The notes below the pieces were generated by a model that was not told the DNA's origin, searched no databases, and worked only from the letters and a program-made list of their open reading frames with translations. Shown here one piece after another: positions 17,135-25,810 of a stretch of DNA of 64,000 nucleotides. The DNA comes from Yoonia sp. (lineage in GTDB: Bacteria > Pseudomonadota > Alphaproteobacteria > Rhodobacterales > Rhodobacteraceae): the NCBI RefSeq assembly GCF_017854565.1, contig NZ_JAFMHJ010000014.1, positions 1-64,000 on the forward strand, given 5' to 3'. The translations under genes and the position numbers were made by a program. Each line of letters begins with the position of its first letter. Within the stretch, counting starts at the first letter, position 1.

Positions 17135-18526
17135 TCAGTAGCGGTAATGTTCGGGCTTGAACGGCCCTTCGACTGTCACGCCGATATAATCGGCCTGATC
17201 CTTGCGCAACTCGGTCAGCTTGACGCCAATCCGGGCCAGATGCAGGCGGGCCACTTTTTCATCCAGCGTCTTGGGCAGGATAAAGACGCCGGGCTGATAT
17301 TCATCGCCTTTCGTCCAAAGCTCGATCTGGGCCAGCACCTGATTTGTGAAAGAGGCGGACATCACAAAGGATGGGTGGCCGGTGGCGTTGCCAAGATTAA
17401 GCAGGCGCCCTTCGGACAACAGGATCAAACGGTGCCCATTGGGCATTTCGATCATGTCGACCTGTTCCTTGATGTTCGTCCACTTGTGGTTTCTCAGCGC
17501 GGCGACCTGAATTTCATTGTCGAAGTGGCCGATGTTGCCGACGATCGCCATATCCTTCATCTCGCGCATATGCTCGATCCGGATGACGTCCTTGTTGCCG
17601 GTCGTGGTGATAAAGATGTCGGCGGTGTCCAGTACGTCCTCGAGCAGAACAACCTCGAACCCATCCATGGCGGCTTGCAGCGCGCAGATTGGGTCAACTT
17701 CGGTGACTTTGACGCGCGCGCCGGCACCCGACAGTGATGCGGCGGACCCTTTGCCGACGTCGCCGTAGCCGCAGACGACGGCAACCTTGCCGGCCATCAT
17801 CGTATCAGTGGCGCGGCGGATACCATCGACCAGCGATTCCTTGCAGCCGTATTTGTTGTCGAACTTGGACTTTGTGACGCTGTCGTTGACGTTGATCGCA
17901 GGGAAGGGCAGCTGGCCCTTCTTGTGCAGATCATACAGCCGATGCACGCCGGTTGTCGTTTCTTCGGACACACCTTTGATCGCATCGCGTGTTTTGGTGA
18001 ACCAGCCGGGGCTTTGCGCCATGCGTTTCTTGATCTGCGCAAAAATCGCATCTTCCTCTTCCGAGGTCGGGACGGCAAGCAGCGCCGTCTCGCCCGCCTC
18101 GACCCGCGCGCCCAGCAACACGTAAAGCGTTGCATCGCCGCCATCATCGAGGATCATGTTCGCGCCGTCAGGGAATTGGAATGACCGGTCGAGGTAGTCC
18201 CAATGCTCTGTCAATGTCTGGCCCTTGACCGCAAAGACCGGCGTGCCGCCTTCGGCGATAGCCGCTGCGGCGTGGTCCTGGGTGGAAAAGATGTTGCACG
18301 ATGCCCAGCGCACATCAGCACCCAGCGCATTCAGCGTTTCGATCAGAACGGCAGTCTGGATCGTCATGTGCAGCGAACCGACAATGCGCGCGCCCTTCAG
18401 CGGTTGCTTGTCGCCGTATTCCTGACGCAGGGCCATCAGCCCCGGCATTTCGGTTTCTGCGATATCCAATTCCTTGCGGCCATACGCGGCAAGTGCAATA
18501 TCTTTGATGATGTAGTCGCGTGGCAT
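17135..18526 (-). CDS. ahcY: Adenosylhomocysteinase
   Basis: S-adenosylhomocysteine hydrolase of 463 aa, splitting SAH to adenosine and homocysteine to keep methyl-transfer reactions running. The N-terminal substrate region [43 protein letters not shown] and the NAD-binding [14 protein letters not shown] are all conserved, and the chain ends in the invariant KPEHYRY. It contains the insert seen in the longer bacterial form. The start has GGAGAGATACGAA in front. It is divergent from an HD hydrolase gene. Confidence 0.98.
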   Translation of the reverse strand: MPRDYIIKDIALAAYGRKELDIAETEMPGLMALRQEYGDKQPLKGARIVGSLHMTIQTAVLIETLNALGADVRWASCNIFSTQDHAAAAIAEGGTPVFAVKGQTLTEHWDYLDRSFQFPDGANMILDDGGDATLYVLLGARVEAGETALLAVPTSEEEDAIFAQIKKRMAQSPGWFTKTRDAIKGVSEETTTGVHRLYDLHKKGQLPFPAINVNDSVTKSKFDNKYGCKESLVDGIRRATDTMMAGKVAVVCGYGDVGKGSAASLSGAGARVKVTEVDPICALQAAMDGFEVVLLEDVLDTADIFITTTGNKDVIRIEHMREMKDMAIVGNIGHFDNEIQVAALRNHKWTNIKEQVDMIEMPNGHRLILLSEGRLLNLGNATGHPSFVMSASFTNQVLAQIELWTKGDEYQPGVFILPKTLDEKVARLHLARIGVKLTELRKDQADYIGVTVEGPFKPEHYRY

Positions 18527-18639
18527 TTCGTATCTCTCCTAAAACGGTTTGGCGGTCCAATAACATTGCGGCTGGCTTGCCACAATCCAAAGCTGCGTAT
18601 TAATGAAGCCTGTCAAGAACAGATGAAGGTGACATCGGC

Positions 18640-19230
18640 ATGAAACAGCCCCGCGCGTGGCAACGGATGCTTTCGGGTCGCAGGCTTGACCTGCTGGACC
18701 CGACGCCGGTGGACATTGAAATCGCCGATATCGCCCATGGATTGGCCTTTGTCGCCCGCTGGAATGGGCAGACAAAGGGCGATTTCGCCTATTCCGTTGC
18801 GGAACATTCGATTTTGGTAACAGATATTTTCACCCGTCAGCAACCCAATGCCCCGGCGCAATGGCAACTGGCGGCATTGTTGCATGACGCGCCGGAATAC
18901 GTGATCGGCGACATGATCAGCCCGGTAAAGGCGGCGGTCGGGCCGGGGTATGGCGCGCTTGATGATCGGTTGATGGCCGCGATCCATCTGCGCTTTGGTT
19001 TGCCGGCGCAAATTCCGGCAGCCGTAAAGCGACAGATCAAAAAGGCGGACAAGCTGTCAGCGTGGCTGGAGGCGGTGCAGATCGCCGGTTTCACCCGCGC
19101 CGAGGCGGACCGGTTTTTCGGCAAGCAGGACCCCGCGCACGTCGCTGGGCTGACCATTCGTTTGCGCCCCCCCAAAGAGGTGCGCGATGAATTTACGACC
19201 ATACATCACCGGCTGATGAATTCCATGTGA
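18640..19230 (+). CDS. HD-domain hydrolase (YfbR-like)
   Basis: Cytosolic metal-dependent phosphohydrolase of 196 aa. HD-type ligands are visible in YSVAEHSILV, ALLHDAPEYVIGDMISPVK (the HD pair) and the later KKADKLSAWLEA aspartate. The closest group known to me is YfbR-like 5'-deoxynucleotidases, which dephosphorylate dNMPs, but the substrate is inferred. Gene start fits AAGGTGACATCGGC upstream. Divergent from ahcY. Confidence 0.85.
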   Translation: MKQPRAWQRMLSGRRLDLLDPTPVDIEIADIAHGLAFVARWNGQTKGDFAYSVAEHSILVTDIFTRQQPNAPAQWQLAALLHDAPEYVIGDMISPVKAAVGPGYGALDDRLMAAIHLRFGLPAQIPAAVKRQIKKADKLSAWLEAVQIAGFTRAEADRFFGKQDPAHVAGLTIRLRPPKEVRDEFTTIHHRLMNSM

Positions 19231-19273
19231 TCATCACAGGGTGCGGTGGCCTGGCGCGCCGTCGATGCACCGT

Positions 19274-19300
19274 AAGGTGGGTTTCAACCCACCCTACCTT
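19274..19300. repeat. Small dispersed-type palindrome GGTGGGTTTCAACCCACC
   Basis: AAGGTGGGTTTCAACCCACCCTACCTT contains the 18-base dyad GGTGGGTT-TC-AACCCACC and outer AAGG/CCTT arms. It lies after the HD gene and runs into the last codons of regA. Similar GTAGGGTGGGTTTCAACCCACC elements are dispersed in many proteobacterial genomes. Here it may also act as a convergent terminator hairpin. Confidence 0.55.
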
Positions 19301-19845
19301 GGGCTGCGCTTGGCCAATATCCGCTGCAGCGTACGCCGATGCATCGACAAACGCCGGGCCGTTTCCGAAACATTGCGATCGCACAGCTCGAAAATCCGCT
19401 GAATATGCTCCCACCGGACGCGATCCGCGCTCATCGGGTTTTCAGGGGGCGGCGGCAACGTGTGAGTCCGCGCCAGCAGGGCGTTGGTGACATCCGTCGC
19501 GTCCGCAGGTTTCGCCAGATAGTCAATCGCGCCGATCTTGACCGCAGCAACCGCCGTCGCAATGGCACCGTATCCGGTCAAGACAACGACCCGGCTTTCG
19601 GGTCGCTTTGCCCGCAGCGCTTCGACCACGTCCAGCCCGTTACCGTCCTCAAGCCGCAGATCGACGACCGCATATGCCGGGGGCCGCGCCGTTGCGATGG
19701 CCCGCCCGGCCAGAACGGTCCCTGCCATCTCGACCTCAAATCCGCGTTTCTCCATGGCTTTGGCCAAGCGGCGCAGAAACGCCTCGTCATCGTCCACCAA
19801 AAGCAGGCTCTTGTCTTCACCTAGGTCCAATGCGTCGGTTTTCAT
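19294..19845 (-). CDS. regA: Redox response regulator RegA/PrrA/ActR
   Basis: Response regulator of 183 aa. The receiver domain has LLLVDDDEAF (acidic pocket), the phospho-acceptor D62 in VDLRLEDGNG and K in YLAKPADATDV. A proline linker (LPPPPENPMSADRVRWEHIQ) leads to a C-terminal Fis-type helix-turn-helix ETARRLSMHRRTLQRILAKRSP. This architecture is diagnostic for RegA/PrrA, the global redox regulator of photosynthesis, respiration and CO2/N2 fixation genes in Rhodobacterales. It forms the conserved cluster with senC and divergent regB. Confidence 0.96.
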   Translation of the reverse strand: MKTDALDLGEDKSLLLVDDDEAFLRRLAKAMEKRGFEVEMAGTVLAGRAIATARPPAYAVVDLRLEDGNGLDVVEALRAKRPESRVVVLTGYGAIATAVAAVKIGAIDYLAKPADATDVTNALLARTHTLPPPPENPMSADRVRWEHIQRIFELCDRNVSETARRLSMHRRTLQRILAKRSPR

Positions 19846-19890
19846 CGTCTATCCCTCGGGTTTCCCGAAAGACAAGGTAGGTCTGCCGGA

Positions 19891-20508
19891 TCACCCGTCA
19901 ACCAACCGCGATGCTGCAACCAGACACGCCGTGCGCTCTGCGACCTGCGCGGGCGTCGCGTCGCGGCGAAAGAGGTCTGCAAATCCCGTCTGGGGCAGCA
20001 TCAGATAGGTGAATGTGGAATGCTGCATCAGATAGTAGTCACGATCATCCCCCTGCTTTTGATAGAACGTCCCATACGCCCGCGACGCCGCAGCGATTTG
20101 CGCGTCAGATCCCGTCAGCCCGATCATCTTGGGGTGAAAGTTGTCGGTGTAATCGCGCAGGATCGCCGCGGTATCACGCGCCGGGTCGATCGTGATGAAA
20201 AGCGGCGTCGCGCTTACCCCCTGTTCGGCCAGAATGTCCACCGCCGCCGCATTGCGCGCCACATCAAGCGGGCAAACATCCGGGCAGAAGGTATAGCCAA
20301 AGTAAACCAGCGTCGGTTCGGTGATCACATCAACGTCGGTCACCCTAGCGCCGCCTGCGTTGATCAGCGTGAACGGACCGCCGATACGCCCGCCGACCGC
20401 CACTGCGGCGCAGGGGTCTGGTTGGCCGCCCGCCCAGGTCAGCACAAAGGTGCCGCCCACCACCGCAAATGTGATCGCGCCAGCCGCGATTGCGATTGCC
20501 TTGGACAT
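19891..20508 (-). CDS. senC: SCO1/SenC/PrrC copper-binding protein
   Basis: Membrane-anchored thioredoxin-fold protein of 205 aa. One N-terminal transmembrane helix (residues 4-24), then the periplasmic SCO domain with the copper site C75 and C79 in FGYTFCPDVCPLD and H163 in MQHSTFTYLM. SCO proteins deliver Cu to the CuA site of cytochrome oxidase; PrrC has also been linked to signalling from the cbb3 oxidase to RegB/PrrB. The track start is 38 codons early; the ATG at 20508 has AAGGATACGCTG before it. Probably co-transcribed with regA, 45 bases downstream. Confidence 0.95.
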   Translation of the reverse strand: MSKAIAIAAGAITFAVVGGTFVLTWAGGQPDPCAAVAVGGRIGGPFTLINAGGARVTDVDVITEPTLVYFGYTFCPDVCPLDVARNAAAVDILAEQGVSATPLFITIDPARDTAAILRDYTDNFHPKMIGLTGSDAQIAAASRAYGTFYQKQGDDRDYYLMQHSTFTYLMLPQTGFADLFRRDATPAQVAERTACLVAASRLVDG

Positions 20509-20599
20509 CAGCGTATCCTTTCGCTTTATGGTCGCATTGATCGTTGATGCGCGCGCGCTTATCAATTGTCCACCTTGCTGCACAGGTTTCGGAGACCGC

Positions 20600-22018
20600 A
20601 TGCCAATTTCAGAATTCGACATGTTTCAGGATCAGCAACGCAGCAACTGGGTGCGTCTGCGCACGCTTGTCACGCTGCGGTGGTTTGCATCGGTCGGTCA
20701 GGCCGCCGCGATCATTGTCGCGGTCAATGTCTACGGCCTGCAGCTCGAGGTGGGTTATGCGGTGATGGTTATTGGCGTTTCTGTCATGGCCAATCTTTTT
20801 TGCGGTTTCGTCTACCCAGAAAACAAGCGGCTGTCGGAACGCGAAGCCGCGCTGTGGCTGGTGTTTGATATCGTCCAGCTTAGCGCGCTTTTGTTCCTGA
20901 CAGGGGGGCTGAACAATCCATTCGCCCTGTTGATGCTGGCACCCGTGACCATTGCGGCAACCGTTTTGCACCTGCGCAGCACGGTATCGCTGGGGGTGAC
21001 CGCGATTGCCCTGATCAGCCTGATCAGTCGCTACAGCGTGCCGCTGGCCACCACCCAGGGCACCGTGCTGGTCCTGCCAGAGCTGTTCCAGTTCGGGTTT
21101 TGGATGGCGCTGATGATCGGCGTTGTCTTTCTTGCGATCTATGCCCGGCAGGTGACAACCGAAATGCACACCATGGGCGAGGCGTTGGTTGCGACCCAAA
21201 TGGCGCTGGCACGGGAACAAAAGCTGACGGATCTGGGTGGCGTCGTCGCCGCCGCCGCGCATGAATTGGGCACGCCGCTGGCCACCATCAAACTTGTCAG
21301 CAGCGAGCTGATGGAGGAATTGGAAAACCATCCAGAGTTGATGGAGGATGCCGCGCTGATCCGCCAGCAAGCCGACCGCTGCCGCGACATCCTGCAATCG
21401 ATGGGACGTGCCGGAAAGGATGATTTGCAGCTGCGCCACGCCCCGCTTGAAACCGTCGTCCGCGAGGCCGCCGAGCCGCATATGGCGCGCGGCAAACTGG
21501 TCGGGTTTCATGTCGCCCCGACAGACGAGGCCGATCTGACCCAGCCGACGATCGCACGTCGCCCGGAAATCATTCACGGGCTGCGCAATCTGATACAGAA
21601 TGCCGTCGACTTTTCACAAAGCGAGGTCCGCATCGACGTCAGCTGGTCCGCAGATGAAATCAGCGTGCGAATCTCCGACGATGGGAATGGCTTTCCGCCA
21701 TCGGTGATCGGGCGCATTGGCGATCCGTATGTCCGGCGGCGCAGGTTTGCCGAAGATGGCAACCGCAGGCCGGGCTACGAAGGCATGGGGCTGGGGCTAT
21801 TTATTGCGAAAACGCTGCTCGAAAGGTCCGGCGCGCGGCTGACCTTTGCCAATAGTCGCCGACATGGGCACGCGGGCTGGGCTGGGCAGGCCACGGGCGG
21901 CGCAATTGTGAGCGTGACATGGACCCGGTCCGCGATGCCACGGATCGACCAGCCCCGCAGCCGCGCATTGGGTAAGAACAAACCGATTGATCCCTGGCCA
22001 CAGCCCAAGCGCACTTAA
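20600..22018 (+). CDS. regB: Redox sensor histidine kinase RegB/PrrB
   Basis: Sensor kinase of 472 aa. Six N-terminal transmembrane helices carry the ubiquinone-binding motif GGLNNPF (102-108). The H-box is AAAAHELGTPLATIKL with phospho-acceptor H221, and the redox-active cysteine C261 lies in QADRCRDILQ, both in the same relative spacing as in Rhodobacter RegB. ATP-binding boxes follow (LIQNAVDFSQ, ISDDGNGF, GMGLGLFIAKTLLE). The track start is 93 codons early; the ATG at 20600 follows GGAGA. Divergent from senC-regA. Confidence 0.97.
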   Translation: MPISEFDMFQDQQRSNWVRLRTLVTLRWFASVGQAAAIIVAVNVYGLQLEVGYAVMVIGVSVMANLFCGFVYPENKRLSEREAALWLVFDIVQLSALLFLTGGLNNPFALLMLAPVTIAATVLHLRSTVSLGVTAIALISLISRYSVPLATTQGTVLVLPELFQFGFWMALMIGVVFLAIYARQVTTEMHTMGEALVATQMALAREQKLTDLGGVVAAAAHELGTPLATIKLVSSELMEELENHPELMEDAALIRQQADRCRDILQSMGRAGKDDLQLRHAPLETVVREAAEPHMARGKLVGFHVAPTDEADLTQPTIARRPEIIHGLRNLIQNAVDFSQSEVRIDVSWSADEISVRISDDGNGFPPSVIGRIGDPYVRRRRFAEDGNRRPGYEGMGLGLFIAKTLLERSGARLTFANSRRHGHAGWAGQATGGAIVSVTWTRSAMPRIDQPRSRALGKNKPIDPWPQPKRT

Positions 22019-22077
22019 CCGGACATTAACCTTCGTGCCGGATGGTGCCATTGAGGCTGATCAGGGATGTTTGTGCG

Positions 22078-23673
22078 ATGTGGATGAGCTTGGTAAACCT
22101 GTTTGCGGTGGCGTGCGGTGCGGTCACGGGCGCGGGAATTTTGTTCGCGGGACTGCGGCTGCTTGATCGGCGCGGTCAACCACCCGCGACGGCGCCACAT
22201 GGCAGCGTTGCGGGGCCGGTATTTCTGTTTCAGGATCAGCATTTGCTTGATGCGACCCCAGACGCGGCCGCCATGATTACCCCCCGGTTCGATCATATGG
22301 GTGATCTTGATGCCGCCATTCACGCCCTGTCGCCGCATTTCCCGACCTTGCGCGACACGCTGGCTGGCGGAACGTCGGGAAAAACCCGGATTGAGGGTAA
22401 TAAACCCGATGGCCTGTGGATAGAGGTTGATAAAATCGCAGATCGGCTTCGTCTTGCCGTGCTTGGCGACAAGACAGCCACGAACCCTGGGGCAAGTGCC
22501 GTCATTGAACGTGACGTGCGCCTGTCCGAACTGGCCATGCTGCGCGACATGACCCAGCATAGTCCGCAATTGATCTGGCAAGAGGGGCCGACAGGCAAAC
22601 TGCTTTGGGCAAACCATGCGTACCTGTCGCTGTGCGACAATCTGCACGGCACCGACGCAAACAGCCAGTCATCCTGGCCCAGCGCGTCACTTTTCCCCGA
22701 CCTGCATGAAACGCTTGTCTCCAAGGGGACATCCGTGCGCCGCATGTCGATTACCCTGCCACACCAAAAGGCAGAGCAGTGGTTTGACGTCACCAGCGTC
22801 AAGCGCGATGATGGGTTCATGCATTTTGCGGCGGACGCGAATGCCATCGTCCGCGCAGATCAGGAACGCCGCCATTTTGTGCAATCGCTGAGCAAGACAT
22901 TCGCAGACCTGTCGATCGGGCTGGCGATTTTTGACAAACGGCGGCAGCTGTCCATGTTCAATCCTGCCCTGCTTGATATGACACGTCTGCCCGTCGATTT
23001 CCTGAGCATGCGCCCGACGCTTGATGCCGTTCTGGACAAGTTACGGGAATCGCGGATGCTACCAGAGCCCAAGAATTACACGTCTTGGCGTGACGGGTTC
23101 ACCGCCCTTGAAGCCGCCGCCAAGAAAGGTCGTTATACCGAAATATGGAACCTGCCCGAGGGGCAAACCTATCGGGTGACAGGCCGCCCGCATCCTGACG
23201 GCGCCTTTGCATTCTTGTTCGAAGATATCAGCGCCGAAATATCGCTAACCCGGCGGTTCCGGTCCGACATTGAAACAGGTCAGGCAGTTCTGGACACCCT
23301 GCCCGAAGCCATCGCGGTGTTTTCCAGCGCAGGCACGATGGTGATGTCGAACGCGGCCTATGCCCGGATTTGGGGTGCGGTGTCGGATGAACGGGTCAAA
23401 CAGCATGAACTGCAAGCCGCGATGCGGATTTGGCAGTCCCGTTGCACGCCGACCCAAATGTGGGCCGACCTGCGGCAATTCATCCACCTTTTGGGGGCGC
23501 GCAAACCTTGGTCGGACGACGCGATTCTTGATGATGGTCGGCATCTGCGGTGTCATGCCAACCCTATTTCCGGCGGCATGACGATGGTCAAATTCAGCTT
23601 TGCCCCGCCGATGAAACCAATCATCCGCAAACTGACCATGCCTGATTCCGCGTTACTGGCCGCCAAGCGCTGA
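22078..23673 (+). CDS. PAS-domain membrane protein without kinase domain
   Basis: About 531 aa. One N-terminal membrane segment (LVNLFAVACGAVTGAGILFAGLRLL), then at least three PAS-like regions: one around LRDMTQHSPQLIWQEGPTGKLLWANHAYLSLC, one around LSIGLAIFDKRRQLSMFNPALLDM and one around LDTLPEAIAVFSSAGTMVMSNAAYARIW. No H-box, HATPase, GGDEF or EAL region follows; the chain simply ends. It sits between regB and tsaE, and may modulate a kinase in trans, but the partner is unknown. The ATG at 22078 (12 codons inside the track ORF) is preferred because AGGGA lies about 10 bases upstream. Confidence 0.82.
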   Translation: MWMSLVNLFAVACGAVTGAGILFAGLRLLDRRGQPPATAPHGSVAGPVFLFQDQHLLDATPDAAAMITPRFDHMGDLDAAIHALSPHFPTLRDTLAGGTSGKTRIEGNKPDGLWIEVDKIADRLRLAVLGDKTATNPGASAVIERDVRLSELAMLRDMTQHSPQLIWQEGPTGKLLWANHAYLSLCDNLHGTDANSQSSWPSASLFPDLHETLVSKGTSVRRMSITLPHQKAEQWFDVTSVKRDDGFMHFAADANAIVRADQERRHFVQSLSKTFADLSIGLAIFDKRRQLSMFNPALLDMTRLPVDFLSMRPTLDAVLDKLRESRMLPEPKNYTSWRDGFTALEAAAKKGRYTEIWNLPEGQTYRVTGRPHPDGAFAFLFEDISAEISLTRRFRSDIETGQAVLDTLPEAIAVFSSAGTMVMSNAAYARIWGAVSDERVKQHELQAAMRIWQSRCTPTQMWADLRQFIHLLGARKPWSDDAILDDGRHLRCHANPISGGMTMVKFSFAPPMKPIIRKLTMPDSALLAAKR

Positions 23674-23713
23674 TTTGACTTGCAGGCGTTGCCCAAGACC
23701 ATAGTCTTTGTGC

Positions 23714-24178
23714 ATGTCCACACCACCAACCCAACTTGCCCTACCTGACGAGGCTGACACGGCTGCATTTGCGGCCCGGATCGCCCCATTGCTGCGCCCC
23801 GGCGACACAATTCTGCTGGAAGGTGCGATTGGCGCCGGGAAATCCGCGTTTTCGCGCGCGTTGATCCGCGCCCGCCTTGGCCGGATGGAGGATGTTCCGT
23901 CACCGACGTTCACGCTGGTCCAAACCTATGAAGACCCCGCAGGCGACATCTGGCATTGCGATCTGTACCGCCTGACCCACCCAGATGAAGCGTTCGAGCT
24001 GGGGTTGGACGATGCGTTTGCCACCGCAATTTGCCTGATCGAATGGCCGGACCGGCTTGGGTCCGATACGCCCAAGGGCGCGTTGCGGCTGACGTTTTCC
24101 GCTGAACCCACGGGGCACGCCGTTGCGATCGATGCGCCGCCCGTCTGGGCCGCGCGATTGGACAATCTGGATGGATGA
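23714..24178 (+). CDS. tsaE: tRNA threonylcarbamoyladenosine biosynthesis ATPase
   Basis: P-loop ATPase of 154 aa that drives turnover of the TsaBD complex in t6A37 synthesis. Walker A is EGAIGAGKSAFSRALIR, the conserved SPTFTLVQTYE and the LYRL...ELGLDDAF and CLIEWPDRL motifs follow. The track begins at a TTG; the ATG at 23714 is preferred. It starts the tightly packed tsaE-amgK-murU-addB-addA run, in which every junction overlaps. Confidence 0.95.
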   Translation: MSTPPTQLALPDEADTAAFAARIAPLLRPGDTILLEGAIGAGKSAFSRALIRARLGRMEDVPSPTFTLVQTYEDPAGDIWHCDLYRLTHPDEAFELGLDDAFATAICLIEWPDRLGSDTPKGALRLTFSAEPTGHAVAIDAPPVWAARLDNLDG

Positions 24179-25142
24179 TCGCGCGGCATCGGTTGACGGC
24201 TTCTTGGCACACTCCGACTGGGCCGGTTGGGCACGTGCCGCACTGGCCGGTGATGCATCGGGGCGGCGTTACATGCGGCTGTCACTGGCAAGTGAAAGCG
24301 TGATCTTAATGGACGCGCCGCCGGACAATGGCGAGGATACCCGCCCCTTTGCCACGATTGCGGCATGGCTGGCGGCGCAGGGGCTGTGCCCCCCGCGCAT
24401 TCTGGCGCATGACGCGGAACACGGGATCATGATCCTGTCGGATCTGGGCCGGGATGATTTCGCGCGCTGGTTGACGACAACGCCGCAAGACGCCGCAACG
24501 ATGTACCGCGCCGCCATTGATGTCTTGGTGCATGTGCAGGCCCGCGACATTGATCTGCCGTTGGTCCGCATGACGCCACAGGTCGCCGCCGGGATGATTG
24601 ACGTGGCGGGGACCTTTTATGCCAAGGCCGATGTCACCGATCTGATGCGCGCCGTTGAACGCGCGTTCGAAACCTATGCGCCAATTCCCGACACGCTTGC
24701 CCTGCGTGATTATCATGCCGAGAACCTGATTTGGCGGCCGGAGAAAGCCGGATTGGCCCGCGTTGGGCTGCTGGACTTTCAAGATGCGTTCATGGCACCT
24801 GCTGGCTATGATCTTGCCTCGCTGTTGCGGGACGTGCGGCGGGATATTGACCCCGCCCTTGCAAAGACCATGATGCAGTATTTTATCGAAAAAACCGGCG
24901 CGGACGATGGGTTTGCGGCAAAGTTTGCCTGTCTGGGCGCGCAGCGCAACCTGCGTATACTTGGCGTTTTCGCACGGCTGTCGCAGATTGCCGACAAGGG
25001 CCGATATGTCGATTTGATCCCGCGGGTCTGGGACAACCTGATGCGCGATCTTGGGCACCCCGCGCTTGCCGTGCTGCGCGAGGCCACGCTGGACACCTTG
25101 CCGCGACCCGACACCGCTACACTGGCAAGGCTGCGCGCATGA
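24171..25142 (+). CDS. amgK: Cell-wall sugar kinase AmgK (phosphotransferase family)
   Basis: Kinase of 323 aa with the aminoglycoside-phosphotransferase fold. The catalytic loop is LALRDYHAENLIW and the metal-binding aspartate is in VGLLDFQDAFMAPAGYDLASLL. AmgK phosphorylates N-acetylmuramate and GlcNAc at the anomeric position for MurU, bypassing de novo UDP-MurNAc synthesis in peptidoglycan recycling. The identity rests on the adjoining murU, which overlaps its stop by four bases. The start at 24171 overlaps tsaE by eight bases. Confidence 0.9.
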   Translation: MDDRAASVDGFLAHSDWAGWARAALAGDASGRRYMRLSLASESVILMDAPPDNGEDTRPFATIAAWLAAQGLCPPRILAHDAEHGIMILSDLGRDDFARWLTTTPQDAATMYRAAIDVLVHVQARDIDLPLVRMTPQVAAGMIDVAGTFYAKADVTDLMRAVERAFETYAPIPDTLALRDYHAENLIWRPEKAGLARVGLLDFQDAFMAPAGYDLASLLRDVRRDIDPALAKTMMQYFIEKTGADDGFAAKFACLGAQRNLRILGVFARLSQIADKGRYVDLIPRVWDNLMRDLGHPALAVLREATLDTLPRPDTATLARLRA

Positions 25143-25810
25143 GCACGCCAATTCTTTTGTTTGCCGCAGGTCTGGGGACGCGGATGGGCGATTTGGTGCG
25201 GGATCGGCCAAAGCCAATGGTCCGCGTGGCCGGGCGGGCGCTGATTGATCATGCGCTGGCGCTGACGGAACTGCCCGATCTGGGCCCGCGCGTGGTGAAC
25301 CTGCATTACAAGGCAGGTATGCTGCGCGCCCATCTGGACGGGCAGGATATCGTTTTTTCAGATGAAACGGCACTGTTGCGCGAAACGGGTGGCGGCCTGC
25401 AACAAGCGCTGCCGCTGCTGAACCAAAGTCCGGTCATTACGATGAATACCGATGCGGTCTGGCGCGGTCCCAACCCGATTGCGCAACTGCTGGCATCCTG
25501 GCGCCAAGAGATGGAGGCGCTGCTGCTGGTAATCCCCAAGACGCAGGTGACCGGGCATCTGGGCAAGGGCGACTTTGCGATTGACGCGGCCGGGCGGCTG
25601 CACCGTGGGCCCGCAGATATCTATACCGGCGTTCAGATTATCCGCACAGACACCCTGGTACAGGTCAAAGAGGATGCTTTTTCGATGAATGTGATCTGGG
25701 ATCAGATGGCGGCACGCGGCGGGCTTTTTGGGGTCCGGTATGATGGCCAATGGTGCGACGTCGGCCAACCGTCAAGTATTCCGCTGGCCGAGGCGATGCT
25801 GGATGTTTGA
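25139..25810 (+). CDS. murU: N-acetylmuramate-1-phosphate uridylyltransferase
   Basis: Nucleotidyltransferase of 223 aa that makes UDP-MurNAc from MurNAc-1-phosphate in peptidoglycan recycling. The N-terminal signature FAAGLGTRMGDLVRDRPKPMVRVAGRALIDHAL and the metal-binding NTDAVW region identify the sugar-1-phosphate nucleotidyltransferase family; the short length and pairing with amgK point to MurU rather than GalU or GlmU. ATG overlaps the amgK stop and its own stop overlaps addB. Confidence 0.92.
   Translation: MSTPILLFAAGLGTRMGDLVRDRPKPMVRVAGRALIDHALALTELPDLGPRVVNLHYKAGMLRAHLDGQDIVFSDETALLRETGGGLQQALPLLNQSPVITMNTDAVWRGPNPIAQLLASWRQEMEALLLVIPKTQVTGHLGKGDFAIDAAGRLHRGPADIYTGVQIIRTDTLVQVKEDAFSMNVIWDQMAARGGLFGVRYDGQWCDVGQPSSIPLAEAMLDV

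Noticed and set aside
18527-18639. SAH riboswitch upstream of ahcY
   Set aside because: A TTGACA occurs on the minus strand but no convincing -10, and the 113-base gap showed no recognisable riboswitch core by eye; a covariance-model search would decide.
20609-21577. 322-aa minus-strand ORF
   Set aside because: Antisense to regB; Gln/His-rich composition of a shadow frame.
24306-25373. 355-aa minus-strand ORF
   Set aside because: Antisense to amgK and murU; shadow of GC-rich third codon positions.
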